DNA from: Saccopteryx bilineata
Taxonomy: Eukaryota; Chordata; Mammalia; Chiroptera; Emballonuridae
Length of the DNA: 64,000 bases
Direction of reading: 5' to 3'
NCBI RefSeq assembly: GCF_036850765.1
Contig: NC_089493.1
Span: 264,232,534-264,296,533, forward strand
In this document: in pieces, positions 34,073 to 45,010 of the stretch
Numbering within the stretch: position 1 is the first letter of the stretch
Layout of the letters: each line of letters begins with the position of its first letter
Notes under the pieces: generated by a model
What the model was told of the DNA's origin: nothing
The model's database searches: none
Seen by the model: the letters and a program-made list of their open reading frames with translations, nothing else
Program-made: the position numbers and the translations under genes

Positions 34073-37000
34073 TATTATAGGACCCAGTCCTTGTCCCCGA
34101 GGAACTCAGTGAGGGGACAGGCACAGAGGTAGGTAAACTGGACTTGGCTGATATGTGATTTAATAGAGGAGTACATGGGGCGGGGTGGCCAGCTCCCCCA
34201 GGGCTCTGGGAAGGCTTCTCAGAGGAGGTGGACCTGGAAAAGTGATGAGGAATGGCCAAACAAAATGAGTGGCAAAGGTCCTCTGGGTGGGGGGAACAGC
34301 AAGTGCAAAGGCATGGAGACCAGTTCAGAGAGAAGCTAGTGGCTCTTTATATGCCCTGAAGTGCAGGTGCTTGGGGTGGAGGGAGGCGTGGCGTTGCTGC
34401 CTGCCCAGGCTGACTTGAACTCGGTTCTGTTGGCAATGAGGAGCCATTCGAGGTTAGTGAGCAGGGAAATCAGTAGTCAGGCCCTTATTTCAGAATAACC
34501 CTACTGGTGTTCCAGGAGGAGGATTCCAGACAGGGGAGGGGATGCAGGGACAGTGGGGGTCGCTGCAACGCTGTTTCCCTTTCTCACCACTCAGTCCGTT
34601 GGAGAGAGCTGTGTGGACTGCTGGGAAGGGAAACTGGGGCCTCTGGCCCAGGAATTTTCTCACAATAAGGCCCTTAGTTTGCCATACAGGGAAACTAATC
34701 CTTGGTGCTCCCCTGGGCATCGGGGGCTGTTAGAGTCGAATCAGAATGATTGAGAGAGGAGATCTAGGTATGGGTACAGTGGCCTGGCCTGGGTTTGTAG
34801 CATGAGCACTAGGTATGGGGTTGGGAGCCTGGGTTCTCCTTGGCTCTGAGCAGCTGGGCGAGTCTTGCATCTCATTCCTCTAAGCCCCGTTTCCTTATCT
34901 GGAACACACGTGGCGTGTTCGCGATGCTGCACGCCAATGAGTTATTTCATGATGCTGGTTTGAGTTCAGAGAGGTCTCTTGGAAACAAGCATGTAATAGT
35001 GTGCTTTCCTTGATGTGTTGGTCACCGGTATGGAAATCGAGTGGACGTGTTCCCAAGACAAAGCCTATTGTCTTTTGGAGATATAGGCTGGAGACAGATT
35101 CTTTGGGGTTTGCAAACTTGGGGGAGGCAGAGAGGCCAGGCGCTGGCTCCCTGTGCACAGCACCCCCGAGAATCTGGTCTCCATTGAGCGCTCACAGGCA
35201 CGGGCGTAAGCCGATCCCCACACAGCAACGGCACATTAATGAAAGTTTTGACAGAGAGATTTCATTTTGGAACTCACATTCCCTGAAGGGTTTGTAATAA
35301 TTGCGCTTGAAATGGAGCCATTCGGCCTCAATGCTTTCCAGATTGGGGGAGCAGAGGTATGCTCCTCGCCTGGAAGGTCGAGCTGTGGCGGGGGCACCGC
35401 GGGAGGTTCTACATGGTGTGAGCCCCCCGGCCCTCGGTGTGGACGCCCGGCCACTGGCTGACCCAGGGACCTACGTCCACAGCTGAGATCTCCTGGGAGG
35501 TGGGCATTAGGACTCTCAGTTTAGAGCTGAGCAGTGTGGTGCTGGGACTTGCTGGGGTCTGAGTCGCAGACCGTGTGGTAAGTGGCTGAGGTTCCTGACC
35601 CCTCCCACACCCCTCTTTCCTTGTTCCAGAAATGGACTGGGGAATGTCTGCGTCCTAGAGCTTCTGTGATCTGTTCTCAGGTATGGGGGCCCCTTTCTCC
35701 AACTTGGCCTCTGGCCCAAATGGGGCAGCTTAAGCCTGCGCCCTTACTGTGTCCTTCAGCTGGGCCTTCTCCCATCTGCACCTCCCCGCCCCCCACCGGT
35801 GCCTTTATCCTGCTTCCTCTCTCCCTGCAGCACTGATCACCCCCTGCATTCCAGCACTACATAATTGACTTAATATTATGCTAATTATTTTCTTCACTGG
35901 AATGCAGAGCCCTTTAGGGCTTTGTCTACGGAGTTTCCTGCTGTATCCTGTGGCTCCAGAAATACTTGAGGAATGAATGAATGGATGAATGACTGAACAC
36001 AACAGGACCAGGTGTCCTGAAAGGTGACCATCTGCCACATATGGTTAAGGAGTTGGTAGAGGGGAGAGTGGAGAGGCCATCAAGGGGGCCCCATCCAGAT
36101 CCAAGGAAGCTTGTTTCACACGTCAGTGCGGGTCAACTTGGTGTGAAGTTGGTTCTTCGCTGGAGCTGACACATAGGCTTTGTGTGTCTCTATCATCCTG
36201 CCCCGAGTCTCAGAGGCTGAAGCCAGGCTCCACAGCTCTCCATGTGCCAGGACCTGCTCCCCTTGGCCTGGGAAGAGGCAAGGCCTGATGATCACCCGCT
36301 TTGCAGATGATAAAACTGAGGTTTAGATATTAAGGAAGATCTGACCCCAAAAGGATTAGCACTTGGAGGTTACAGAGATTACTGGGTCTGCCCCCCGCCC
36401 CAATAGCCTCTGACATGATCCCAGCACTGGGGTAAGGGGATCCACTGAACCAGCTTTAGAGGGTGAGGAAGCCAGGGATTCAAGTCGTGATGATGACAAT
36501 CTTCAATGGTAATATGTGGGCAAACCACTTCAGCTCTCATTTATACAAAGGAGATAATCATACTTTATTCCCAGGGTTGTTGGAAGGATAAATTGACATC
36601 TTATTTATGAAACATCAGCTGTATATGCTGATGAGTCCTACTCCAAACGGAATTTTGATGAGGTTTGTGGGCACCAGTGTGACTGTCATGATGTGGAGGT
36701 GACCTTGGCTCTGCTAAGCCCCTGTAGGAGCGAGGCCACTCCCTGCTTTTCTGGGGATGGTTGGACTCATCTGGGTACCTTCAGTTGTGAGAGACAGGAG
36801 GAGCCTATTGCACACTAGGGGAGTTCCACAACCAAGCCGCACAGGGGTGGCCTGGAGCTGGCCTTAGGATAAACGGGATCCAGGGAGTCTCTTCTGTTCC
36901 TACCTCACGCCCTTTCCCCAGATATCTTTCTCTGTCTCTCATCTTTGGATCTTCCCTGGGAGTGTGTCCTTTTATTCCCTCAGAAGACCCTGCCCCACCA

Positions 37001-37369
37001 GCACAGGGGATGGGCACAAATGATGCCTTACTGCTTGAGGTCCAGGAAGAAAGGGGGATCCTCCTAATCCGGAGAAGGAAGAACTCCCAGGGAAGGATTC
37101 TCATTGGTGCAGCCAGGTCTTGTGCCCACATGGCTTCTTTGGTGAGCCAGAGGGACAAGGGTATTTAAGAAGATGGCAACTCACACTGCCAGAGTCTGGA
37201 GAATGAAGGATTGCCCCTGAAATAAGGGAGTTGTTACCTGAAGATGGAGAAAGGGGCCTGGAAAGCAAGCAATGAAGCGATGAGCATGCCCTTCCTAGGG
37301 CAGACGGCAGCTGGTGGGTGAGCAGTGAGACTTGTGGATGTGGTTAGAAAGCACCTCTATCATTGTCTC
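34073..37369. other. Unique stretch with L2- and MIR-like relics
   Basis: An L2-like 3' end lies near 35850-35995 (GAATGCAGAGCCCTTTAGGG, then repeats of GAATGAATG). A MIR-like piece is at 36530-36610 (CAGGGTTGTTGGAAGGATAA). Conserved-looking AT/CpG-mixed text lies near 34900-35345 (GTTCGCGATGCTGCACGCC; TAATAATTGCGCTTGAAATG). No exon is supported. Confidence 0.45.
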
Positions 37370-37378
37370 CCATGCTTT

Positions 37379-37553
37379 TTTTTTTTTAATTTAGAAAATT
37401 AAATGGAATGGGGTGACATTGATCAATAAGAGTACATAGGTTTCAGGTAGACATTTCTATAGCATTTGAACTGTTGATTATCTTGTGTACCCATCACCCA
37501 AAGTCAAATCATTTTCCGACACCATATAGTTGTCCCTCTTTATTCCCCTCCCT
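37379..37553 (-). mobile_element. Truncated bat L1 3' UTR, reverse strand
   Basis: After a T run, AATTTAGAAAATTAAATGG and GGGGTGACATTGATCAATAA are the complement of the 3' end of the L1 at 5291-8386. Flanking CCATGCTTT at 37370-37378 and 37554-37562 suggests a 9-bp target duplication. The copy is only about 175 bp long. Confidence 0.82.
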
Positions 37554-37756
37554 CCATGCTTTCTTTAAAATATATATATTCAAGAGGAGAATTCTGAGCA
37601 AGAACTGGATTCCCCCTGACTTTTCTGGTCCCTTGGTAAGGTAATAGAACATTTTACAGTCAGTGCAAGTCTCAACTCAGTCTCAATTCATTAACTAGCA
37701 GTGTCTGATTTCATGTTATAATCAAAACTTTAAATCTGATTTAAAATGAAATCAGC

Positions 37757-38142
37757 GCCTGACCAGTGGTGGCATAGTGAATTGAGCATTGGCCCAGGAT
37801 GCTGAGGACCCTGGTTCAAAACCCAAGTCGCTGGGTAGAGCACAGGCTTGCCAGCTTGGGCACAGGGTCACCAGCTTGAGTGTGGGGTCACCAGCTTGAG
37901 CACAGGATCATTGACATGATCCCAACCTTTGGCTAGAACCCAAAGGTTGCTGGCTAGAAACCCAAGATTGCTAGCTTGAGCAAGGGTTCCTGGCTCGGCT
38001 TGAGCCCCCCTCACCTCCATCAAGGCATGTATGAGAAGCAATCAATAAACAACAAAGTGAAGCAACTATGAGTTGATGCTTCTCATCTCTCTCCTCTTCT
38101 CTCTCTCTCCCTTCCTATCTCTCTCTGAAAAAAAAAAAATTA
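37757..38142 (+). mobile_element. Long tRNA-derived SINE with internal repeat expansion
   Basis: Starts GCCTGACCAGTGGTGGCATA, B-box-like GGTTCAAAACCC, then three near-repeats of the GGTCACCAGCTTGAG module (about 37866-37910), two GCTGGCTAGAA/GCTAGCTTGAG modules, GTATGAGAAGCAATCAATAA, a CT-rich part and an A run. The internal module is present more often than in the other SINEs here. The target duplication is not clear. Confidence 0.85.
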
Positions 38143-38999
38143 AATCGACCCCTTTTCCCAGTTAGGGCGCCATGGGCCGACCGCGTGGAGTCAGGGCATT
38201 CTCACCTTCTCTGTCTCATTGCCGCTCCAGCCTCTCCCCATCTCTCCGGGGTGGGAGCAGGGGTGTGGGGCTGAGGCAAGGCCAGAGAGTGGAAGAGCTG
38301 CCACTTGTCCAACATTCATTAATGGCTTCTCCTCTCGGGGCTGCCATGCTTAGAGCTACCTTCTCTTTGGAGGGTCGCCTCCCCACCCCAATGAACTGGC
38401 AGCGCTTTCCTTTTTCGACACCCAGGAATTCCAAGGCCACCCCCAACTTCTCCTGCTGAGTCCTGCTCATCGAGATGGAGGGCAGCTGAGCTGGCGTCCT
38501 GGCCACCGCACTGTGTGCAGGGTCCGGGTCTGGCCCAGGGGAAGAGCCCCACCTGCTCAGACGAGCTGAGAGTGCAGGCTACTCCTGCGATTGTTGTTGG
38601 TTCAGCTACCAAAGCAGCCAGCCAGCAACCTCTCACCTTCTAGATTTCCAAGACAAAGGTCACCTGACAGCCTCCGTGCCCTGTCCCTGTGATTGCAGGG
38701 AACTCCTGTTAAGCTCTGCAAGTGGCCTGACCAGCTGCCCTGTTGAAACCCACTCGCCAGACTAGAGGTGAGAGGCAGGCACCTCTGAGTTGTCAGCACA
38801 CTCCATCCTCTCCGAATGAAGCTTCAAAAATGCTCCCAGCTCTTATATTTTGATGAGAGTGAGTTGTCTAACAGGATCTTGGCCGCCTGCTTTGAACTTT
38901 CTGCATGATGGTTTGTTTCTAAATTTACTTTGGTATCCAACAGCTTGGTGCTTTGGTGGAAGCTTCCAGTTGAACATCCTGATTCATAATGGAAACAAT
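38143..38999. other. Unique stretch
   Basis: GC-rich sequence with no recognisable repeat or exon. The forward frame at 38172-38459 has no domain. Confidence 0.45.
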
Positions 39000-39255
39000 A
39001 CTGCAATTAGTGAACACTTTCTCTCTGCCAGACAGAGTCCTCCCGATGCCATGAGTCAGACCCTATTATTACATTTTATATTATATTATAGGTTATGTTA
39101 TAGTTTATATTATTATAATATGTAATATAATATATAACCTAATATTTTATAATATAACATAATATTATTGCTATTGTTATCCCCATTTACAGATGACAAA
39201 ACTGAGGCTCAGAGGGATTGTGTAATTTGCCAAAGGCTACACAGATGCCAAATGG
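39000..39255 (-). repeat. MIR, reverse strand, with an AT-rich expansion
   Basis: GTGAACACTTTCTCTCTGCC before and ATCCCCATTTACAGATGACA after are antisense MIR text. Between them (about 39063-39165) is an AT-rich tract of TTATATTATA-type repeats, absent from usual MIR copies. Confidence 0.7.
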
Positions 39256-39332
39256 CCAATTATAATTAGGCGCTTGTTTACTGCCCAAGATTTTCTGCCT
39301 TGATCCTAATGGGAGGGTCAGAAATGTGCCTC

Positions 39333-39720
39333 AAACCATGGCTGGATAGTTCATTGGTTAGAGCAGGGGTCCCCAAACTTTTTACACAGAGGGCCAGTTC
39401 ACTGTCCCTCAGACCGTTGGAGGGCCAGACTATAAAAAAAACTATGAATAAATCCCTATGCACACTGCAAATATCTTATTTTAAAGTAAAAAAAAAAGGG
39501 GGGGAATAAATACAATATTTAAAATAAAGAATAAGTAAATTTAAATCAACAAACTGACCAGTATTTCAATGAGAACTATGCTCCTCTCACTGACCACCAA
39601 TGAAAGAGGTACCCCTTCCAGAAGTGAGGTGGGGGCCGGATAAATGGCCTCAGGGGGCCGCATGTGGCCCGCGGGCCGTAGTTTGGGGAACCCTGGGTTA
39701 GAGCATCGCCCCAAAGTGCG
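39333..39720 (+). mobile_element. Tailless 3'-truncated tRNA-SINE head, split by a hAT element
   Basis: After removing the hAT element and one 8-bp duplication, a 48-bp insert remains. It holds the tRNA-like SINE head (GGCTGGATAGTTCATTGG, then TTAGAGCATCGCCCC) and stops before the B box, with no A-rich tail. A 12-bp direct repeat GAAATGTGCCTC lies exactly at 39321-39332 and 39721-39732. It is a truncated tailless retrocopy of a pol III SINE RNA. Confidence 0.82.
39364..39695 (-). mobile_element. Non-autonomous hAT transposon, copy 2 (332 bp)
   Basis: Ends CAGGGGTCCCCAAACT and AGTTTGGGGAACCCTG. The exact 8-bp duplication GGTTAGAG is at 39356-39363 and 39696-39703, and it lies within the A-box region of a truncated SINE head. 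Orientation is opposite to copies 1 and 3. No coding capacity. Confidence 0.97.
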
Positions 39721-39732
39721 GAAATGTGCCTC

Positions 39733-41046
39733 TTTCCAAAGCTCATTTTGCAAGAAAGTGTTCCTGCCTGTGGGCAGCCTCAGGACCCTAACACAGCTGA
39801 ACTGCTGATCTGCACTTTCCTAGAAGGAGCAGGGTTAACCATTCCCTTCCCGCCCTGTGGGAACTCAGGGCTCCATTGGGAGTTGGCATGTTTGAGGCGG
39901 AGTGTGTAAAAATGCCCAGTGGAAGTCTCCCTTTCTACTGGCCGACATGCCCAGAGCTTGGCTACCAGAGGCCCAGCAACCACATAGAAGGGTGATCTGG
40001 TGGGCATGAAAATGGGCCTGATGGGCTGGCAGTATCTCTTCCAGGTCATGATGAGGCCCAAGGAGCCTGTTGCACCTGGCCTGATGCAGAGATCTGTGAC
40101 CACAGACTCCCAATGTGTTTCTTGTTAGTGTTAGTCTTTGGTCCCTCGTGTGAGCTGACCACCTACACACATGGGTCCAAGAGCACTGGCTCCAGGATGG
40201 AGCCAGGCCTCTAGGGCAGGGACATCAGCTTCATTAGAACCAGATTCTTATGCAGGGCCCAGGAATTGAGCCTCATATCCGGAGGTGTTTTATTTTTATT
40301 CTTATTAAAAAGAAAATTGCCCTGATTATCTAAATGAGGCCGTTAAATATCATTTAGGTATCTGCCAACTGAAATAAGCCTGTGGGATTAGGGAGGAAAT
40401 GGGTTGGTGGTCAGGAGAGCTGTTGGCTGGGAGACCCACGCCCATCCCCACGCCCACTCTGGTCCAGCTCCCATTGTCGCCCTGTGTCTCAGGGCTCCCT
40501 GCCTCTGCGCTGATGGTGGGGTGAGGCCAGGAGGGACTGTGAGCTCAGAGGTGACACCCTTTGGAGATGGCCCATCTCTTCATGCCCCCAAATCTTCACC
40601 CTTTCTTCCAGATTCACTGGGTACCTCTTCCAGGATGCCCCCCCTGGTCTGTCTAGAAGGAAGCCAGGTTCTCTGTGAGCTGCCACTGATTTTGGCCCTT
40701 GTCCCCCTCTGCTTGTTATTTCTGCCCCAGACTTAGCTCTCCCGCTCAGCTGCATACTCCGTTTGGGCGTGATGGTCACTGGGTTTATCCTCATAGTGCC
40801 CAGCACTGGGTCTTCTCCACAGTAATGCTCAGACTCTTGCTGTTGTATGTTCATGGAGTGTGTACGTGTGTGTTGGTGTGTGCATGAGCAAGGTATATAC
40901 ATGTGCCCTGTGTACACACATGGGCTGTGTACACAGTGTGAGTGTGCTTGGGATGTGTGTAAACACGAGCTGTGCAAGAAAAGATAGTATGTGCATTCGT
41001 GGGCTGTGTGTGTACATAGGATGTGTGCACAGGCTGTGTGCACACA
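39733..41046. other. Unique stretch leading into the minisatellite
   Basis: A MER5-like relic (CATTAGAACCAGATTCTTAT near 40234) on the minus strand is the only repeat I see before about 40850. From 40856 a degenerate TGTGTAC/GTGTGCA zone resembles the raw material of the downstream 35-bp repeat (e.g. GGGCTGTGTACACAG at 40922). Confidence 0.5.
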
Positions 41047-41746
41047 GTGGATTCTATGTGTACATGGGCTGTGTGCACACAATGGATTCTATGTGTACAG
41101 GGGCTGTGTGCACACAATGGATTCTATGTGTACAGGGGCTGTGTGTACACAATGGATTCTATGTGTACATGGGCTGTGTGCACACAATGGATTCTATGTG
41201 TACAGGGGCTGTGTGCACACAATGGATTCTATGTGTACAGGGGCTGTGTGCACACAATGGATTCTATGTGTACATGGGCTGTGTGCACACAATGGATTCT
41301 ATGTGTACAGGGGCTGTGTGCACACAATGGATTCTATGTGTACAGGGGCTGTGTGCACACAATGGATTCTATGTGTACATGGGCTGTGTGCACACAATGG
41401 ATTCTATGTGTACAGGGGCTGTGTGCACACAATGGATTCTATGTGTACAGGGGCTGTGTGCACACAATGGATTCTATGTGTACATGGGCTGTGTGCACAC
41501 AATGGATTCTATGTGTACAGGGGCTGTGTGCACACAATGGATTCTATGTGTACAGGGGCTGTGTGCACACAATGGATTCTATGTGTACAGGGGCTGTGTG
41601 TACACAATGGATTCTATGTGTACATGGGCTGTGTGCACACAATGGATTCTATGTGTACAGGGGCTGTGTGCACACAATGGATTCTATGTGTACATGGGCT
41701 GTGTGCACACAATGGATTCTATGTGTACATGGGCTGTGTGCACATG
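41047..41746. repeat. 35-bp minisatellite, 20 copies, with 105-bp higher-order period
   Basis: Twenty head-to-tail 35-bp units, each starting ATGGATTCTATGTGTACA (first unit GTGG), with no indels. One variable base after TGTGTACA reads T,G,G five times over units 1-15, then G,T,G,T,T. A second private change (GTGTGTACAC) is in units 3 and 16 only, so units 2-5 and 15-18 share the pattern. Each unit carries alternating purine-pyrimidine TGTGTGCACACA, a Z-DNA-prone motif. All three forward frames stay open across the array by chance. Confidence 0.97.
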
Positions 41747-42279
41747 GTTCTACAATCTTAGTTCAAAGCAGCTCTCTAGAAAAATACACACAGACTATGT
41801 CACCCCTGCTAAAGCTTTCAAAGTCATTGGACCAACCCCCTTTATATTTAAGTGGATGTACTGAGGTTCAGAGAGGGGATTGGACATTCCACACCAACTG
41901 GCCCTGACTCAGAATCTCCTTCAAAGCTGGAAACTGACCTTTATTAGGGACTGATGGCTGCCAGGGGGGAGACAGAGCTTGGGAGTTGAGCTGGAGCCCC
42001 ACAACCCCCAGGGAGCCATCAGCAGGGTCTTACAGCTGCAGCCTGGGGGATGCCACTGGACTGGGAGCCTCCTTCCCTGGTCTGACGTGGGTGGGTGTCT
42101 TGGCCCTTGGGGGCCTCAGGCCGTGTATTCTTGGGGACCAGCCCTCCCCTTGGCATGCCCACCAGGTGGCTGCCCATCCTCTTCTAGGGGGGGTGTTCCC
42201 CACTCCAGGGCAGCCCAAGCTCTCTGCGGGGCCCTCCTTCTCTGAGGGGGCTGGGCCCCTGTGTAATGTCTGCACACTG

Positions 42280-42450
42280 ACTGCATTTGTGCTTCTCATA
42301 CTCTCTTGCCCACGAATCACCTGGGTTCTGTTAAAATGCACGTAGAGATTGGGTGGGTCTGGGCCAGTCCTGAAAGTCTGCATTTCTAACAAACTTCCAG
42401 GAGATTTTGAGGCTGCTGGTCTGCGGACCCCACTGGGAGTGGCAAAGGTG
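42280..42450 (+). mobile_element. MER5A-like hAT relic
   Basis: CCACGAATCACCTGGGTTCT, AGTCTGCATTTCTAACAAAC, and GGTCTGCGGACCCCACTGGG follow the order of a MER5A-type non-autonomous hAT element. The termini are decayed. Confidence 0.75.
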
Positions 42451-43544
42451 TACATTTATTCATTACTTACAGTGACTTCCAGAAAGAGGACCCTGTGTAA
42501 GGCACCAGCTGAGCCTTTCTCTCTGCAGAGGGTATAGAACCGCTCTGTCTGTCTCTTGCAAACCCCAACATCTCCGTCCCCCTGGGCTCATTGTCCCCAT
42601 GTGAGTCAGCGCCCCCTCCGCCTCAATCTGACCCCTCCTCACACTCTGGGATTTACGGGTCCAGGCCTTCCATCTTCCCCCATCTGCGCTATTTCTGATT
42701 TGGAGATTTCCACCACACTCTTCTTCACTCCTGATGCTCCAGCACTTCTGTCTGTAAGGTTGAGTCCACTGCTGTTGCTGAGAACGGGCATGCGTGCTAG
42801 GGTCTGTGATTCACAAACATCAGCCCTCTACTGCCTCATTGGTCCTTCTCCAGAGGCCCTGAGGGCGGCAGGTCAGAGAGGGTTTTTATGACTTTTTAAA
42901 TCACTCATTACACACATTAGGCCCCTGAGCTCAGAGGAGTTTAGTCACTTGCCCACAATCCCCAGCCATCATGCACCAGAACTTGGGTGCTTGATTGCCT
43001 ATATTCTCTGACTCCAACGGGAACTCGAGCCACTGTCAGCCCTGCCTGCGGTGTGTGTGTGTGTGTGGGGGGTGCAAGTGCACGCACACACTTGTTCTTC
43101 CTCTGCCATTCAGAAACGGCCTCAAGACTGGGATGATTGTGGGAAACCACACACTACAATATCTGCTTTTTGTTTTATCTGTGTCCCACCCTGAAGCCTT
43201 TTTGGCATCTATGGCAAGTAAAACTGCCTGGGAACCAAGCCTCAGAAAGTTCTGGTAAGCTGGGGCAAGGTACCCCTTAGAATGAAAGGAAGGTGAACAG
43301 AGAGGAGGAGCAGGGTCTGTGATTGGAGCTCATGCCCGGACCTGAGCCTCTCCGGTGGGCTGTGTGAGACCAGGCAGACAGCTCCAGGGAGCAGACGCTC
43401 AAGTCCTTGGTCCTTGGTGAAGTCTTCTAGAGGTCACAGGGTTTCACCGTCTCAGAGAAGCAAATGTGACCTTCGGTGTCCCTTTTAAAAGAGGTCCTTT
43501 TTGCGATGGCTGCCAGCCCCCCCCCCCCACACACACACACACTC

Positions 43545-43775
43545 TGGTAGAGTCGCATGGTGCTCCGGCACTGCGCTGTGACTGGGTGCAAGCACTGTGA
43601 CAGGTGCTTTAAGTGAGCTAGATCCCTCCACGGCTCAAGGAACTGGGGGCTATTATTATCCCCATTTTACATATGAAAAACTAAAGCCTGGAGAAGTTAA
43701 GCAACACACCTAGGGTAACACAGCAGAACAGAGATGAAGCTGGACTTGGACTCAGGCCCTAAACACTGGGCTCAC
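43545..43775 (-). repeat. MIR element, reverse strand
   Basis: GTGACAGGTGCTTTAAGTGA, TATTATTATCCCCATTTTAC, and AGTTAAGCAACACACCTAGG match antisense MIR over about 200 bp. Confidence 0.78.
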
Positions 43776-44689
43776 TGTCTCCCAATACTTCTGAGTGTTC
43801 CATGAAAGTTATTCAACTTTGGGCAAATTAGCCAACTATGAAGCAGAGGTGCCCACGAGGAGAGAATTATGAGGGAAACATGCCTGGCGCATCATAGGTG
43901 CTCAAGAAATGTTCTTCCTCAGCCTTTCTCCCCTTGTTCAACCCCGTTAGGGGGGCAGTTAGCAGAACTGGCTCTTGTCCACCCCAGCCTGCCCAAGGTG
44001 CTCAGGCCTGGACAGCAGGACCTGCAGGTAGAGGCTGCGGAGTGGGGATACTGGGCCAAGGACACGGATCCATGCTCTCCAGATCGCTAAAGAGCTGTCA
44101 GGGGTGGAGAAGGGGACCAGGATCTCTCAGGGAGGATCAGCAGGCACACCTGGAGCCAAGGGACTAAGAATTTGACCCGGAGGCAGATTCTCAGAGAGAC
44201 AGTGGCCTTCTTGTTGGTGGGAGGATGTTGAAGCAAAGAGCCCAACAGCACATTGGAGTGAACTTTATAATGTTTAAAGCACCCTCTGACTCCAAGTAAT
44301 TGCAGGAACCCCACAAGACCCAGCTGGGGCTTGGGCTGCTCCGCCAGTACTGCTCCGCTGACCTTTCACAGAGAAACCAAGAAACGTTACAGACAGAAGT
44401 CACCTTTTGACATCTATGCCAAACGCCTCATAGATGGGGAAACCGAGGCCTAGCAGTCCAGAGACACCAGGCACTTTGCAAAGGTAACACAGACTGTTGC
44501 AGGCTATACCCTCAGTCTTCTTATCACCTGTTCCCTCCCCACCTTGTTCTGCTTCCAATGCCCCTAAGACAAGAGAAACCATATTTTGAGCTGTTCCCCC
44601 TCCATCAGTTCCCCTACCATGCCACAGACTTCCAGTTTGCCCCCCTCCCCCGTGCCCCCCCCTTCCTTCTGCCAGGCTGGAGAAAGCCC

Positions 44690-45010
44690 TAGTTTTATAG
44701 AGGAAAAGAACGTGGTAAAAGCAGGCCCATTCAGAGCCTTTAGGACAAATATTTGAGAGTCACCAATTACCTGATCCTCAAAGACATGCCTTTAACTTCC
44801 TTCCTGCTCGTCTTGATTGCCGAAGCCAGGCGGCCTCCTGGAATCTCGACTGTGACAGGCATATTGCAAGCACATGTTTTCTGTGCGCAGGGCTGCTCAC
44901 AATAAACCAATGCTGAAAACCACATTAAAATGAGCTGGAGGAGAGGGAATCACTTTGTAACATGCTTTATTTTATTTTATTTTTGACTTGGAAAGAAGCA
45001 TGTCTTGGCT
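44690..45010. promoter_or_regulatory. Candidate conserved non-coding element
   Basis: A repeat-free block with CCAATTACCTGATCCTC, CTCGTCTTGATTGCCGAAG and CACAATAAACCAATGCTG. It is AT-rich with interspersed retained CpGs and no open frame. This is a weak composition-based call. Confidence 0.22.

Noticed and set aside
41047..41746. CRISPR-like regular array
   Set aside because: The repeats are contiguous with no spacers and the DNA is mammalian; it is a minisatellite.
40860..41907. Three overlapping Cys-rich open frames up to 334 codons
   Set aside because: They arise because the 35-bp tandem unit lacks stop codons in all three forward frames. The repeated peptide is an artefact of the minisatellite, and no start context, splice or family match supports a protein.
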